Shown: piece after piece, positions 9,696 through 21,804 of the stretch | How the letters are laid out: every line of letters starts with the position of its first letter | Numbering within the stretch: the first letter of the stretch is position 1 | Source: Theocolax elegans | Lineage: Eukaryota > Arthropoda > Insecta > Hymenoptera > Cerocephalidae | NCBI GenBank assembly: GCA_026168455.1 | Contig: CM047429.1 | Coordinates: forward strand, 50,599,027-50,663,026 | Length of the DNA: 64,000 nucleotides | Direction: 5' to 3' | Program-made: the position numbers and the translations under genes | The notes under the pieces: generated by a model | The model's database searches: none | What the model was told of the DNA's origin: nothing | What the model saw: the letters and a program-made list of their open reading frames with translations, nothing else

Positions 9696-11982
9696 GATTA
9701 AATTATACATTTTAAATGGGCAATGACGGTCCACCTATCAATACAACCTCCTAAAAATGAAATAAAAAAATTCTTAGCGTTTGATTATATTTAATTGAAT
9801 AGTAGTAGAACAACTAAATTGTTAATGCATTATGTTTTGTAAAAAGTGGCCAATCATGGTATAGTTTACCGCTACTATAGCTTTGCATTATTATAAATAT
9901 TAAATGAATGAATCTAGCAGTATATGTCAATAGTGAAATAATTTTTGATGTTTGAAAGCTTAATGAGCAATAATTGTAAGTTGGTATTTGAGGAAGTGTT
10001 CTTTGCAAAGATAAAAGCTGCATTATAAATCCGGGACGAAAGAGAGAATCACAAACTGATATTATTGTAATTTGGGAAATCTTTGGGTTTATTAGAGTGG
10101 TTGATGATTTAGCGATTTGGCGGAAGAAGTCCGGTCTATTTTGTAGGACGATAGAAAGGCAATATCGTTTTCTCGAGTTGGAACGTATTAGTTTTCGCCT
10201 CGGATTACCTCGTTCGGGGATCGAGCTCGAGAGTACAGTCAGACCAGCAACTGGGGCCGGTCGATCGACATCCGCGCATCGCGAGGTCTAACGAGCCCGA
10301 ATGAATTATTTAGTCGAAAGGGGGTATAAACGCAAACTCTCGGAGCTTGTTGGCCGGGCAAGGCAAATGCGGAACACCCCTTTAACCATCGGCCAAGTTC
10401 ACGCGTAAATTCCCAAAGACCCACTCGCACCCTCACCCCATCAGAGTTCGATCGAATGTTCGAACCGAGAACCTCGCGCTCCGGTAGCAACCGCAAACAA
10501 CGGAATTGTCCTTCGGATTCTCGCGCGCCCAATTCCGCTCAAAAGTTTCGAGCGAGCTCGTTCATCGCGCGCTGTGCACACGAGCGTTTCAACTTTAGAT
10601 CCGCTGGATCGATCGGTCATCCGGTCTTGGGTATTGGTTTCTTTGAACCGCACGATCACCCTCAATCCGCCAGGATATCGTGCCTTTCTCAAACGACCAC
10701 CCAACTATTTTCCAATTCTTAATTTCATCTCTCCTCTATTCCAAGAATACGTCACTGCGCGACTGGTAAATATTTGACTTATATATGTATACCCTATACT
10801 GTTCAAAACTACTTGTTCTTTTAACTGTTTATCGATGAGAATTAACAAACGCAAATTAACTGATACAAAGTTAATGATGACGCCAACAAATGAACGATCC
10901 TTCTCGTGAAAGAACTTTCAAAGTTATCAAGTTTAATCTGATACATTGGTGAAAGAGTTTAGTTAAACTTTATTACTTCGATCGCTCGAAATTCGGGCTA
11001 AGTCTAAGGGAGAAACCGTGTCGGGGAGAGCGCGACGGATGCTAGTTGGTTCACCCAGTTGGGAACGATTTCACGGTGAAATGCCGCGCGAGTTCGTATT
11101 GTCGGACGCGCGTGGTTCCATGTCTTGCCTTCCGTGTGCGGTCAGCCCTGCTTTCCGTCGCGTTCAACGATTTGCGAACCATAAGCTCTTCGACGATACA
11201 TCGCCAAAGGAGTAACATCACTAACGACCATTCGCGGAACAGTTTTACTGTTGGATTATATTATTTTATAAATTATTTTTTATACCGGCCTATATCATTT
11301 TAAAAAGAACTACCTAAAATTTGAATAAATTATGTAATTATGTACGTTTGGTATTGAATTATTTAAATATATCGTTATATGAACACAGTAGATAATGTTA
11401 TAAATTTATAACAGTTGCGTAACTTTGAAAAAGTGTTTTTTTGAAAATGAAATTTAATAAAATTGAAATACCCTTTATCGCAATTATTATTTATTTTTGT
11501 ACTATAGATAGTGACTCATTAGGAGATAATTGGTGCTGTTGACAGTTTAAATGTGGACTGTGTTCGATGTAGAAGATCGGATAAAGATATACGAGTATCG
11601 CGTTGGAGAAGGAGGCGTAAACCTCTCGTACGTGGCAGTAGAATGGTTGCGCTATATCGAAGTGGCCGAGTGCCAATTTCAAATGTATTAGCATGGAAAT
11701 GGAGGGCGATTCGTTGGATGTACGCGATGCCAAAGTCCCCCTATTTTTCGTCGGTTCGTGCGTAGTTTCGCGCGTATGGCATGACTAGATATCCCTTGGA
11801 TCTTTTCCGACAAAGTTTCGTTGGGGTTCGAAAGACCGAGTATAACGAAGTTACTGGATCGGTGACTAGCCGCGGAGAATCGAGGTGCGGCTCTCGGGGA
11901 TGAGAGGGAAGAATAAACGAGTCCTCGATACCAACAGATAAAGCGAGAGGACACGACATTGCTTGTTACCTTTTTTCTTGTT
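9696..11982. other. Mixed-composition DNA, no supported gene
   Basis: AT-rich to ~10080, then a GC-richer block at 10090-10770 with several overlapping short frames on both strands, AT-rich again, and a further GC-richer block at 10980-11230 and 11540-11960. No domain, splice pair or repeat is recognised; enhancer or untranslated exon cannot be excluded. Confidence 0.4.
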
Positions 11983-11990
11983 CTCTTTCG

Positions 11991-12030
11991 CATTCGTACA
12001 TTCGTATATTCGTATATTCGTATATTCGTT
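11991..12030. repeat. 8-bp minisatellite (ATTCGTAT)n
   Basis: About four to five tandem copies of ATTCGTAT with one variant first unit. It explains the repeated Tyr/Arg/Ile residues in minus-strand frames here. Confidence 0.9.
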
Positions 12031-15000
12031 CGGACTTTCTCTTTTGTGTTTCGCATTGCGTGCAACTTTGGAAGCGGATGCATCACCGCTGTACACCAGG
12101 GATTAGCCGGGAATTTATGAGAACTCTACCATGCGGATCGTATCGACTACCAGGCAAGTATCTGGCTTGCGCTTTGTCCGAATCTCTCCCTCTTTACCAT
12201 TTCTATTCGATTTTTCTCTATATATACCGCGGTATTTACCCCTCGCCACCTACCCCCTTTATTTCTTCGTTTTACCATCAACCACCGATGGTACGCGAGC
12301 AATATCTACGAAATTCTGACTCTCGGGGGCAGACTGTCCTTTGATATCGATCCTTGCTTGTCCCTCCAACGATTCTCCGACGTTCGCCGGCTTTCTTTTA
12401 CCTATTTTCCATATCACTGAGGTAAATCCATAAAAATCCAACGACTCAACTGTAGTGGTATCAAGAACCGAATTTTCCTATTACGGATAAAGACTCGTGT
12501 GCTTCTCAAATCTGAAAACGATTCTAGATATTTGAAATTAAATCGAGACAAAAGGATATGGAACGAATATGCGACTTTGAAACTTACTGAACGATTCAAA
12601 CTCCTAAAGAACTTTGGTATCCTTTCTACCTATACAGGCTCTCACAATGCGCTTTGACTTTTTACGGCTATAGTATAAATGCATAATCGACAAAAATCGA
12701 AAATTTGGACACGTATAGCATCGCAATTCAATAACACGGTAAATCTAACGATACTGGAAAGTTAAAGTTTACTTATTATATTGTCATTTACATATTTGAC
12801 CGATACATTAACATTTCTAATCATCATCATCGAATTTTTGCAGTAATCACTAATTAAAAATAAAAATAAATATATTATTCAGATACTATGCATTTAAGTA
12901 AACATTTTGATTTATTAAGTATGAGAGTATGCACATATTCATATAAAATCAAAATGTGGTATAGGTATATTAAACTATACTTGACTTTACTTCTTTATAT
13001 TATAAAATTAATGATAGTTGCAGGTTTATACCGTATTAACATAGTAAAGGTTATTTCTTTGGAAAAAATGAGGGATATGATGTTTACCATGGAGGAAGTT
13101 AAAATAATAAATTGCAATATATTTAATAATTGAACTTTATTATTAATTATAATGAAGGAGATTTGACCAATTGGAAAAACCGTATATTTAATGTGCGAAG
13201 GCATTCAAGAAAAATAGGCCGTAGAACTTTAGAATGAGGGTAAGGTAGTTAGATCGCGGTACTCAGTTACGCGCTCAATATTAAATCCCTTATACGTCGT
13301 TGGGGTGGAGGTGGAACGCACGGCACGACTCGCCGTAGATTTGCATAATAAAAGGACTGGCGACGCCAGGAAATGGGTGAAGGGGAGAGAAGAGTGAACG
13401 GGAATCCCGGACGCGAGGTATAGGATAGCTGCATCGCGACGACGGCAGCGCGGCCACCGTTCCTCGAAATTGCCTGAGAAATTTTTAAATTAACCGCTCG
13501 TCCACGCGTGACTCGCGGCGTGAACGAAACTCCCTGTCTCGGGAAATCTATAATGCAGATCCACCGAGCGACGCTACCTCCATTCCACTTTGCGCAGCCT
13601 CGACTTGCTATTTCTTTGCCGTACCGAGCGGTTTCAGCTAAATGAAAAATAAGGGGATTACTCAATGGAAATGAAAGTTTACGCCGTTCGTTCAAAGTTA
13701 ATGGCGCTTGGAAAAGTTTTTTTGGTCCTCGTTGTATTGACCTAACCCGAAAACCGTCAGGTTTCCTAATTTTTTTTATGCTCGACCCTACATACCTCTT
13801 AGCAGCTATTTCAACTCGTAACGGTGCGTTCCGAGTCCAGCTGTACACAAAACCTCCTACTTTCCTTCGGTTAGTGGGTTACGGTTAACCAGATCGACTC
13901 TCGACCACTACATTTATACCTTATTCAACGTAATTCCAATTTACATAAATAAAATAAAACAAATTTTTCAAGCTATTTCCCGTGTTTTAGCTATTTAAAC
14001 CAATTTATGAAACATTCTTTATATACGCAACAAGGATACGCTCCATCATCCGGCTTATCCGACGCTCCGCATTTAGTTTTTATCTTCGTCCCATCTGACG
14101 TAATATTATGCAAAGTAGATATATATAAGGTGTTTGGTTGAATATTCATAGACTAATTGTTTCTGTCTGAAACATAGGTAGTTAGGTAGTTCACCGCTTA
14201 AAAATGATACTTTGCAAAGGAACCTCTTAAATAATTGTTGAACGTATGAGTCGAATAAAACCCCCATTTATAAATCCATTGAAATAATTCTTTTACACAT
14301 TCACGGTTTACGAAAAATTGCTACTCTCGGTTAAATAATGTCAATTACGTTTTTATTTCTATTTCAGCCTGCTAGACTTGTCTATCGTTCTATCATTTGC
14401 ACTAATTTATATTGAATTATTTGTCCGTCACGTTGATCTACTATTATCTAACATTCTCGTTGACTCGTATTATCGGTCTCTTGAAACGTCAAATGATTTT
14501 CACATTTTATCTTTTTCATATAAATCTCGAACGTGCAAGAAAAATATGGAATAAGTCCGGATGAATCGTGAATACTGAGAAAATCCTTCTTTAAAAATAT
14601 CCGCGAAAAATAGGGCTTAACCGTGTAAATATATGCGCAATTGTATTTTAGGAATAAGGTAATAATAAAATTTGTGAAAATGTAGCCATTTGCATTCGCG
14701 CAGCAAAACCGAGGTGGAAAAAGTCAAAAATTTTAATTTCGCTACGGACCTATCCTACGGACAAAAGTAATTTAAACAAGGATGTAAGGGATTACCGAAA
14801 AAAATACATCGAATAAAGATGGAGGGGTGGTAGGTGGCGTAGATGAGGGGAGAGTTGGGGATCGTGGTAGAGGTAGTGGTGTGGGAAGAGGTGGGGAGAT
14901 TTAAAAGATTGAAACTTTCTTATTTGGATAAGCGGAAAATATTCTGAAAATAGTTTTATGGAGAAAATAGTAGTGCGGGGAAAATGGGACTGCAGGGTTG

Positions 15001-17025
15001 GGTACTATACGCTAGTAAGAACGAATGTATTATCCAAAATTGAATTTCTCCAGGTAGTTGAATGTGTGCAGGCTCCCGATGTGCCGTTCTTCCGAGTTAA
15101 TGCTTGAATATATTATTGTGTTCGATATCCATGTTAATGACAAGGATATCGGCCTGATTTCCAATACGCGGTAGACTGGTTCGACTCTAAAGGAAAGGGA
15201 ATAGGTTTGCTGGATTGCTCGCGTTAAAATGGTCAAGATAGCGAGCGTGTATAGACCAATTGTCAACTTAACGGTTGTCTTGGACACGTAAGAATAATTG
15301 ACCACGAGTCTCTTAAGATTAAGATGGCAAGTTGCCGGTAAAACCCGGGACGGTTTATCGTGGTGAAAACAAATTTACCCGTCTAATGTAGGTAGGATAT
15401 GTATATCCCGTGGGCCACCTCGATATCGAATTATCGCTCGACTTGATGTAAGAACGGGGAGGAAACTTGGTTGAACTGCGAGGCCGCGCACTGAGGAAAC
15501 TTCCAGCTCCTCTATATATGCCTGGATACTCCTTGTAGAACGAGATATAATCTTGTAGCGTCATAAAGGTGTGCGTGTATATCGAACGCTATGTACGCCC
15601 GTGTTTCCCAACGGTGAAAATTCATCGATACATATATAGTTGAACTCGTAACTAGGAATTCGCGAGTGGTGGGTAAGATAGTACACCAGTAGATAGATCC
15701 GACGTCGCTTTCGTCAAAGCGATTTTCTCCGCAAGTCGAGCAACTTTTCCCGGATATACCTCGTGAGCGATCGCTTCCGAGTGTTAGCGCGATGACGCGG
15801 AAGAATGCTAGCGCGTTCTTACTTTGGCAACACCTTGCAACGAGCTAATTCTTCCACTCTGCTGAATCTTCATAGATATCGAACATTCCCGGTGCGATCG
15901 CTAAAATCCTGGATCGCTATAATGTTTATACATCTACTATCCGTAAATATCTTTGACGTGGGAATTGATTTTTCTTTAAAAACAAAATGGAGCTGAACAA
16001 GAGTCTAAACAAGACAAGAATTATGATAATATTGAAAATTTTTTATCTTGTCTTCATATTCTTTGACAAAAGTCTTGTATAATCCTTCAATAGGTTAATA
16101 TTCATTTAATATTGTTAATTATTGTAAAGTTGATGAAAACGTTTATACAATATTCTCAAACGTGATCACAAAAGTTAAATTAACGTGTAAAAAATACGTA
16201 TTATGTAGTGAACAATTAATAAATTGTTTAAAACTGTTTGTGAACTTGTAAATGTAAAGCGTGTTAAAGCAATTTTCGATGTAATTAATTAATAGTTATT
16301 TTGATATTATCATAACAGTATTAAAATAAGGTTATCGTTTATAATAATGATTCCTTTATAGTATCTAAAGATTAATTATAATAAATTTCGTCACTTTAAA
16401 ATCATAAAAATTTGACCCTAATATAAGAAATCAACTTATTTAAAATGCTCATATTTCTAGGAAATGGGTGTAAAACTACTCTATTAATAAGTAGTTGTGA
16501 AACAATTTTTTCACTGTGATTTCCCATTTAATGGAATGAGCATAACTTCAAATTTATTTTAATTCAGTTTCCAACGCTTATAATCAACTCAAACTCGCAT
16601 AAATATAATCAACAAAAATAGCTTGAAACTCTAAATGTCATCGATTCGTGTCAGTCATTTGATTATTAAAGTAAATTTCTTATAGTTTTTACTTTTGCAA
16701 TACTTTTCCTAAAGATGTGTACAATATTGTAACATCTAAATCAAAATTGTCAGGACCATTTTTAACGCCGTTTTAATAGCCTGAACACTGCTTCATGAGA
16801 TCCTCTTTTCGGAGATTATGAATACTTTACAAATGGATAAATGTTATGAGACGGATGATTTCATTCCAATAATTGTGAGAAAACACAAGTAACAAAACTT
16901 TAAACATTATTCACCTATATTTCTATTCAAAATGGCTATTGCACTCTTAATAAATAGAATGGATATCTACCAGGGTGTTTATAAAGATAATGTTTAATTA
17001 TCAATATCAATATTATTGGTAATAT
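12031..17025. other. Gene-free DNA with GC-richer islands
   Basis: Alternating AT-rich and GC-richer DNA. A 193-codon minus-strand frame at 13267-13848 is treated separately. GC-richer islands at 15330-15800 hold short frames with no recognisable domain. A weak inverted pair (ATGCTCAT...ATGAGCAT with GGGAAAT) lies around 16445-16545 and may be an old MITE. Confidence 0.4.
13267..13848 (-). CDS. Unassigned 193-codon open frame
   Basis: One of the longest Met-initiated frames in the window, in a GC-richer block. The translation is Arg/Ser/Pro-rich and basic, with no membrane segment, signal peptide, Cys pattern or repeat I recognise, and ends in a Pro run. Such length can arise by chance where GC content lowers stop frequency. 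I see no promoter, polyadenylation signal or flanking exon. Listed because of length; most likely not a gene. Confidence 0.12.
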   Translation of the reverse strand: MYSWTRNAPLRVEIAAKRYVGSSIKKIRKPDGFRVRSIQRGPKKLFQAPLTLNERRKLSFPLSNPLIFHLAETARYGKEIASRGCAKWNGGSVARWICIIDFPRQGVSFTPRVTRGRAVNLKISQAISRNGGRAAVVAMQLSYTSRPGFPFTLLSPSPISWRRQSFYYANLRRVVPCVPPPPQRRIRDLILSA

Positions 17026-17038
17026 AATGTTGATGTTG

Positions 17039-17244
17039 AGTCCTACGATGGCTCGATCGGTTAGGGCGTCGGACTCGTAACCTGGAGGTCTCGAGTTCGA
17101 TTCCCAGTTTATACCGATTGATACAAGTACCACTGGGAAATGTATTTTCAGCAAGTGCTTTCTTAACAAAGACATCGTATGACTTCTGTAGCAGATTCGC
17201 ACAAATTTGGACGCATAAAAAAGAGACGTTAAAATAATTAAAAA
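17039..17244 (+). mobile_element. tRNA-derived SINE, copy 1 (intact, with TSD)
   Basis: The 5' head is tRNA-like: box A TGGCTCGATCGG at 17049-17060, an anticodon-loop-like CTCGTAA (CGT, tRNA-Thr type), and box B GTTCGATTCC at 17095-17104. A non-tRNA body and an A-rich tail follow. AATGTTGATGTTG (17026-17038) and AATGTTGATATTG (17245-17257) form a 13-bp target-site duplication with one mismatch, so the boundaries are well defined (206 bp). Its body matches the minus-strand copy near 53.8 kb. It is non-autonomous and would use a LINE reverse transcriptase. Part of the 213-codon minus-strand frame across 16936-17577 is only antisense SINE. Confidence 0.92.
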
Positions 17245-17522
17245 AATGTTGATATTGTCTTGAATATTATTTATTTTCATCTTGTCTTGGCCAGGTCTTG
17301 AAATTTGAGACAAGATTAAAACAATATCAAGATTAATCTTGGAGTCTCGAGTATTCACGCGAGACCTTTGCCGTACCACGTTTTCTTTTGTTTTCGTTGC
17401 AAAATAAATATATAAAAACACAGCAACGACATTAATACACATACAGCCTAAAGAGTATGTGCTACACGCGATACAAGGCATGTTCAAGACTTCGCTTGTT
17501 GCACGATAGGCTCGATCGTCTA

Positions 17523-18084
17523 AGGTAAAGTACCCAGTACCGGGACAAGCGAAAAATTGGCAGTAGTAGTGGGACACGTTGAATTTAATACTGTAAACGG
17601 TAAATAAAATATAGATATGAATGAATTCGGATTGTTTACTAGATAAACTAATGTATTTGTATAAAAAAGTGTTTGTTTAATTTATAAATTTAGCATAAAC
17701 ACAATATAAATTTTTTGAGGTTATGACGATCATGAATTTTGGTGTCGAATGGTGTCCCACTACTACCCCCTCACAGTTTCCATAATGCAGTACTGGGACA
17801 CATTTGAAACTATTGTCCCAGTACTGCGTCCGTATCATGTCCCACTACTGCAACCTCTTTGAAATAGGTCGTCCCACTACTGCGGATTTCTCACTGCTAT
17901 TTACAACATACTTTTTTAATAAAAACATTTAGATAAACTACCGTTTTTTGTAAAACATCAATAAAATAGACAATTAAATAACGATTAGATTACCAAGTTT
18001 TTAAATATGTTGTTTCTAATTGTTAAAACAGTGCTCATAGTATATTAAGTTTCCATAAGTGTCCCGGTACTAGGTACTTTACCT
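17523..18084. mobile_element. 562-bp non-autonomous DNA transposon with TIRs and TA flanks
   Basis: Ends are 25-bp inverted repeats starting AGGTAAAGTACC and continuing AGTACCGGGACA, with one mismatch between the two ends; TA flanks both sides (17521-17522 and 18085-18086). Inside are at least six more copies of a TGTCCCACTACTGC-like word in both orientations (about 17560, 17753, 17788, 17814, 17839, 17871). Such subterminal clusters are typical transposase binding sites. There is no coding capacity, so it needs a transposase in trans. TA flanks suit Tc1/mariner-like families, but the family is not proven. Confidence 0.85.
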
Positions 18085-18086
18085 TA

Positions 18087-21000
18087 TAACTCGCGTTTCG
18101 CGATTAAATTTTTAGTGTCGCCTTTTGCGTCATTTACCACTACTCGTCGTTTACGCCAAGTTTTGTAGCTTCAATGTGCAGAAATACGACAATAATGAAT
18201 GACGATGAATCGATAAGAGTGAGCAGGTACTGCTGTTTAATTACATCTGGTATAATAACCTCACTCGTTTCTCGGCGTTGTCGATCGATTGGGTCGATGT
18301 CTTTTTGCAGTGGTCGAGTTCCATGCTGGCACATCCCTTTGATGCGGTCTAAATCTCGTGCGGTTGCGCTACTACAAAGAGATCTTCTGCAAGAATAGCT
18401 GTTCTTTCTACAGGTAAAGATTTAATTGTTCGCACTTGTTAAATAGTTCTATTTACAAAGATGTTTAGAATTATCTTTACATTACGTATACCTCCTATTT
18501 TTTCCTGTGTAGCTGACAAAACTACAAGATTTTAACCTTTTTTGTTCTTTCAGTGTATTTCTTAAACTGGTACAGGTATATCTACATCTTGTTCTCTGGA
18601 CACTCTGAGACTGTTGCTTCCGTCGAGAGGATGGACCAATATATATGATGCTGACTGAGAATACATTTCAATCAAAATTCCTTTTATGTCAGCTGTATTA
18701 AATTATAATTATAGTTGGATCTTCCCTTGATTTATTTGGGCTACGTAGTGTTAGAAATATGTGTAGCGTTTGTCATTTTATACAACGAAATCACTCCTAA
18801 CTGATTCACCCTGGCTTCCGGGATGGACACAAATATTTTTTCTTAACCTCAAGTAGTGTTCTTGGAAAATAGGACAACTATTTTATCGTCCCCATCATTT
18901 ATATTTATTTATCTTCAAAAATATTCATCTGAGTGACACATTTTGATATTTTGCCTAATTGTAAATAGCCTAGTGTCGTAATATAAAATATGTGTAATCT
19001 ACCAAGTCATATTGTTTAATTGAATATGATTATATTCACGCATGCATCCATAAATATATTTTCGAAAGTGTCTCAAATGAGGTCTATGGTGGACTGATCC
19101 AATGATGAAAAATATTAGGTTCACCCGTGTAACAGTTGTACCTAAAAGCTACCGAATGCTTTTAAAAAGCAGGAATCAGACATGACTTATCTCTTGCGTT
19201 TCAAATACACTCGACTATCCACCTTTAGCATAATTATTCTTATGGCAAATAACGGCACATATACATACACGTACTTTTTTTTTGCTAACCGCACTACAGT
19301 AATTTCGAGGACTTTAGTAATTCCAGTAAAGCTCGCCGTTCTCCTCGTCTTTGAGATTGCGCATGAATTCTCGGCACTCGGTGCAGAGTCCTACGATTTA
19401 GGTCGAGCTATTGTGTTTTACGCGCTCTCTCCACTTTTTACAATGAAATTTTCCCGCCCGCTCGAGCGTATAATAATTTATGGACGTTCTTAATTAACGT
19501 CTACTAAAATATATTTGACGGTCTATTGTACCTTGGACGCGCGTTATAATTGCACAACTTGTGCATACGTGTACCGTATATATACGCGAGGTTGTATATA
19601 AGTGTGCATATAAGTATAAATATATATATGTATATATACATACATTGAAAAATTGGTTGGGTTTTACTTGGTAAATTGGTTCCCTCGACCGATCGATCGA
19701 GCTTCTCGAGATATAAGGCGAAAATAAAGCGCGCGATATCCGTTTAGAATAAAAGACGGCGAGAATGACTGCGTCGAGATTTTTGAAATTCCTTAGCGAA
19801 ATACTCGGAGAGATCGAAAGTTCGTTTACATATGTATGGCCCGTGTGCGCAAAGCCGAATAAAATCGTTTCTCCGTCCTTTTGATGTTATAGGACAGCCG
19901 GCGCGAAGCTACCTCCCCTCCACCTGCCAACGATATATCCGCACAGCATTGAATCGAAAGGAGAGGAACGGAGTAGTTATCGAATCAGCGTCACCTGCTG
20001 CGACGCCGGATGATCGAAAACACATCGGGAGACCCGTCTCTCTAGCTTCATTTTTCCCGCTCCCTCTTTTCCCTCTTTTCCCTCTTTTCCCTCTTTTATT
20101 TTCTTTTATGTATATTCTCCTTTTTCTATTTTCCCTCTTGTGCTTTATGCTTTGACATTCTCTCCAACTCTCTGTGCCTACGTATGTCACTTTATCTCAC
20201 TTTAAAAGAAACTAAGCCCAGCTTGACGACTTAGTAACGATGCTCCCGATCGGCTCGAAGCTTTTCTAACGTTAAAGGCTTTCCAATATCCGATATCTAC
20301 TCCGATGACGGTCTGTTTTTGTATATATAGCGTCGCGTGCACCTTCCCTATTAAACCCCTCTGTCCGTGCGGTATTAAGCAAATACTTCGCGTTGCCTTT
20401 ATTGCGCGTTAAGACTCCTATTTTCCCTGTGAGTATCGAAATATTTTCCGTTTTCTTCCTGGGCATCGTAGGATCGAATTCTTATGAAATTATTTTTAAT
20501 TAAATTAATCAAATATTCTTTTTTTAATAATATAGGTGTAATTTCTTATTAATACTGCATTTTATCCACCCTGCTCTCTTTGCTCGTCAACCCCCGTATA
20601 AGTATAAGAATATATATATATATGAAAATAATAAATTAAATAAAATTAAAAATTAATGTATAGGGTAATACAGAACAAAGTATTATAGAACAGATAACCC
20701 CTACTTGTTGAATTGAACATAAAAATTATTATGTAAGTATCTAAAATTTAGATTAATATATTACATTTTATTATTACAAGTACTAACACTTGCTTTAAAA
20801 GTTTGAAAAAAGTTCAAAAAAAAAATTTAATATTAACTTTTACTTTCAGTTAGAGTTAAGATAGTAACAAATAGCGAATTTGAATAACTTCACATTAATT
20901 AATTTTTAGCTATTTTCTGCCGACGTGGATTAAAATCCATTGACATGAAATATTAATAAAACGTATGTATAAACATATATTAGATGCATAATAAACAATT

Positions 21001-21660
21001 CTTATCATCTTTTCAAAATGTTCTATACTAACATATGTTATACATGATATTAAGGATCCAAGGTTATTTTAAATGAGAAACACACATAATTGATCGATGA
21101 TCGCTCAAATTAATCAAGACGAGCATGTTATTAACATTCACAGTCATACGCCCAAATATACTAGTGGATTTTTTGTGGGTACTTTGAGGAAAATTAGAAA
21201 AGAATGACATACGACATGGAGATCCAGATGGAAGTACTTATTTACCTTCGGTGATGGTACAGCGATGCCAATCATATTGATCTAAAATGGTGCAGTAGTA
21301 TAAACTAATCACCCAATAACTAACTTACTAATATGTACGCAAATTAATTAATTTTCCACAGAAAAATATAACTTTATTAAGTGAATATAACTTAATACTT
21401 TTTGTATAACCTCGCTTTTTTCTTAGATTTTTTAAAAACATTACCCAAAGTTTATGCCCTTTCCTTGTTAGATGGGAACGAGAACAAATCACAATGTGTT
21501 GATTAAATATTAGGCCGGTTTTAAAGGACACTCGCATTCACTAAATATAATAAACCAAATTTTAATCATTTATCTTCATAATCTTTGTTTGACGATCAGG
21601 TATGGATCTCCTTAACTTTTTAGTAATATATTCGAGAAAGCCTTATCATAAATTATTTTC
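18087..21660. other. Gene-free DNA, GC-richer to 20.5 kb then AT-rich
   Basis: A minus-strand frame at 18140-18334 and a plus-strand frame at 19832-20155 read moderately protein-like, but the latter ends in a pyrimidine repeat and neither has supporting splice sites. Alternating TA/TG dinucleotides lie at about 19560-19650 and a short TA run at 20615-20625. 20500-21660 is AT-rich and empty. Confidence 0.4.
20062..20097. repeat. 9-bp minisatellite (CCCTCTTTT)4
   Basis: Four perfect tandem copies of CCCTCTTTT. It produces the Phe-Pro-Leu repeat at the end of a plus-strand frame. Confidence 0.95.
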
Positions 21661-21662
21661 TA

Positions 21663-21804
21663 CACGGAGAGAAAAATTTACTAAACTTTCGTTAACAATT
21701 AGTAGACTTTCATTAAAAATTGATAGAAAGTTCAGTAAAATTTAATAAAAGTTAAAAGCGTTAATGAAAGTTTAGTAAAATTTACTGAAAATTTGCTTTC
21801 CGTG
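21663..21804. mobile_element. 142-bp MITE with CACGGAGAG-type ends and TA flanks
   Basis: CACGGAGAGAAAAATTT at the left matches the reverse complement of the right end (AAATTTGCTTTCCGTG) with two differences, and TA flanks both ends. The interior consists of about four copies of an ACTAAACTTTC/GAAAGTTTAGT word in both orientations, so the whole element can fold. No coding capacity. Confidence 0.75.

Noticed and set aside
17041..17110. tRNA gene
   Set aside because: Boxes A and B are good, but the acceptor stem does not pair and the sequence continues into a SINE body flanked by target-site duplications.
16936..17577. 213-codon minus-strand open frame, the longest in the window
   Set aside because: Much of it is antisense SINE (about 17039-17244), and its first codons lie in the left end of the 17523-18084 transposon. 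The same peptide motif appears at 53752-53949 only because the SINE is repeated.
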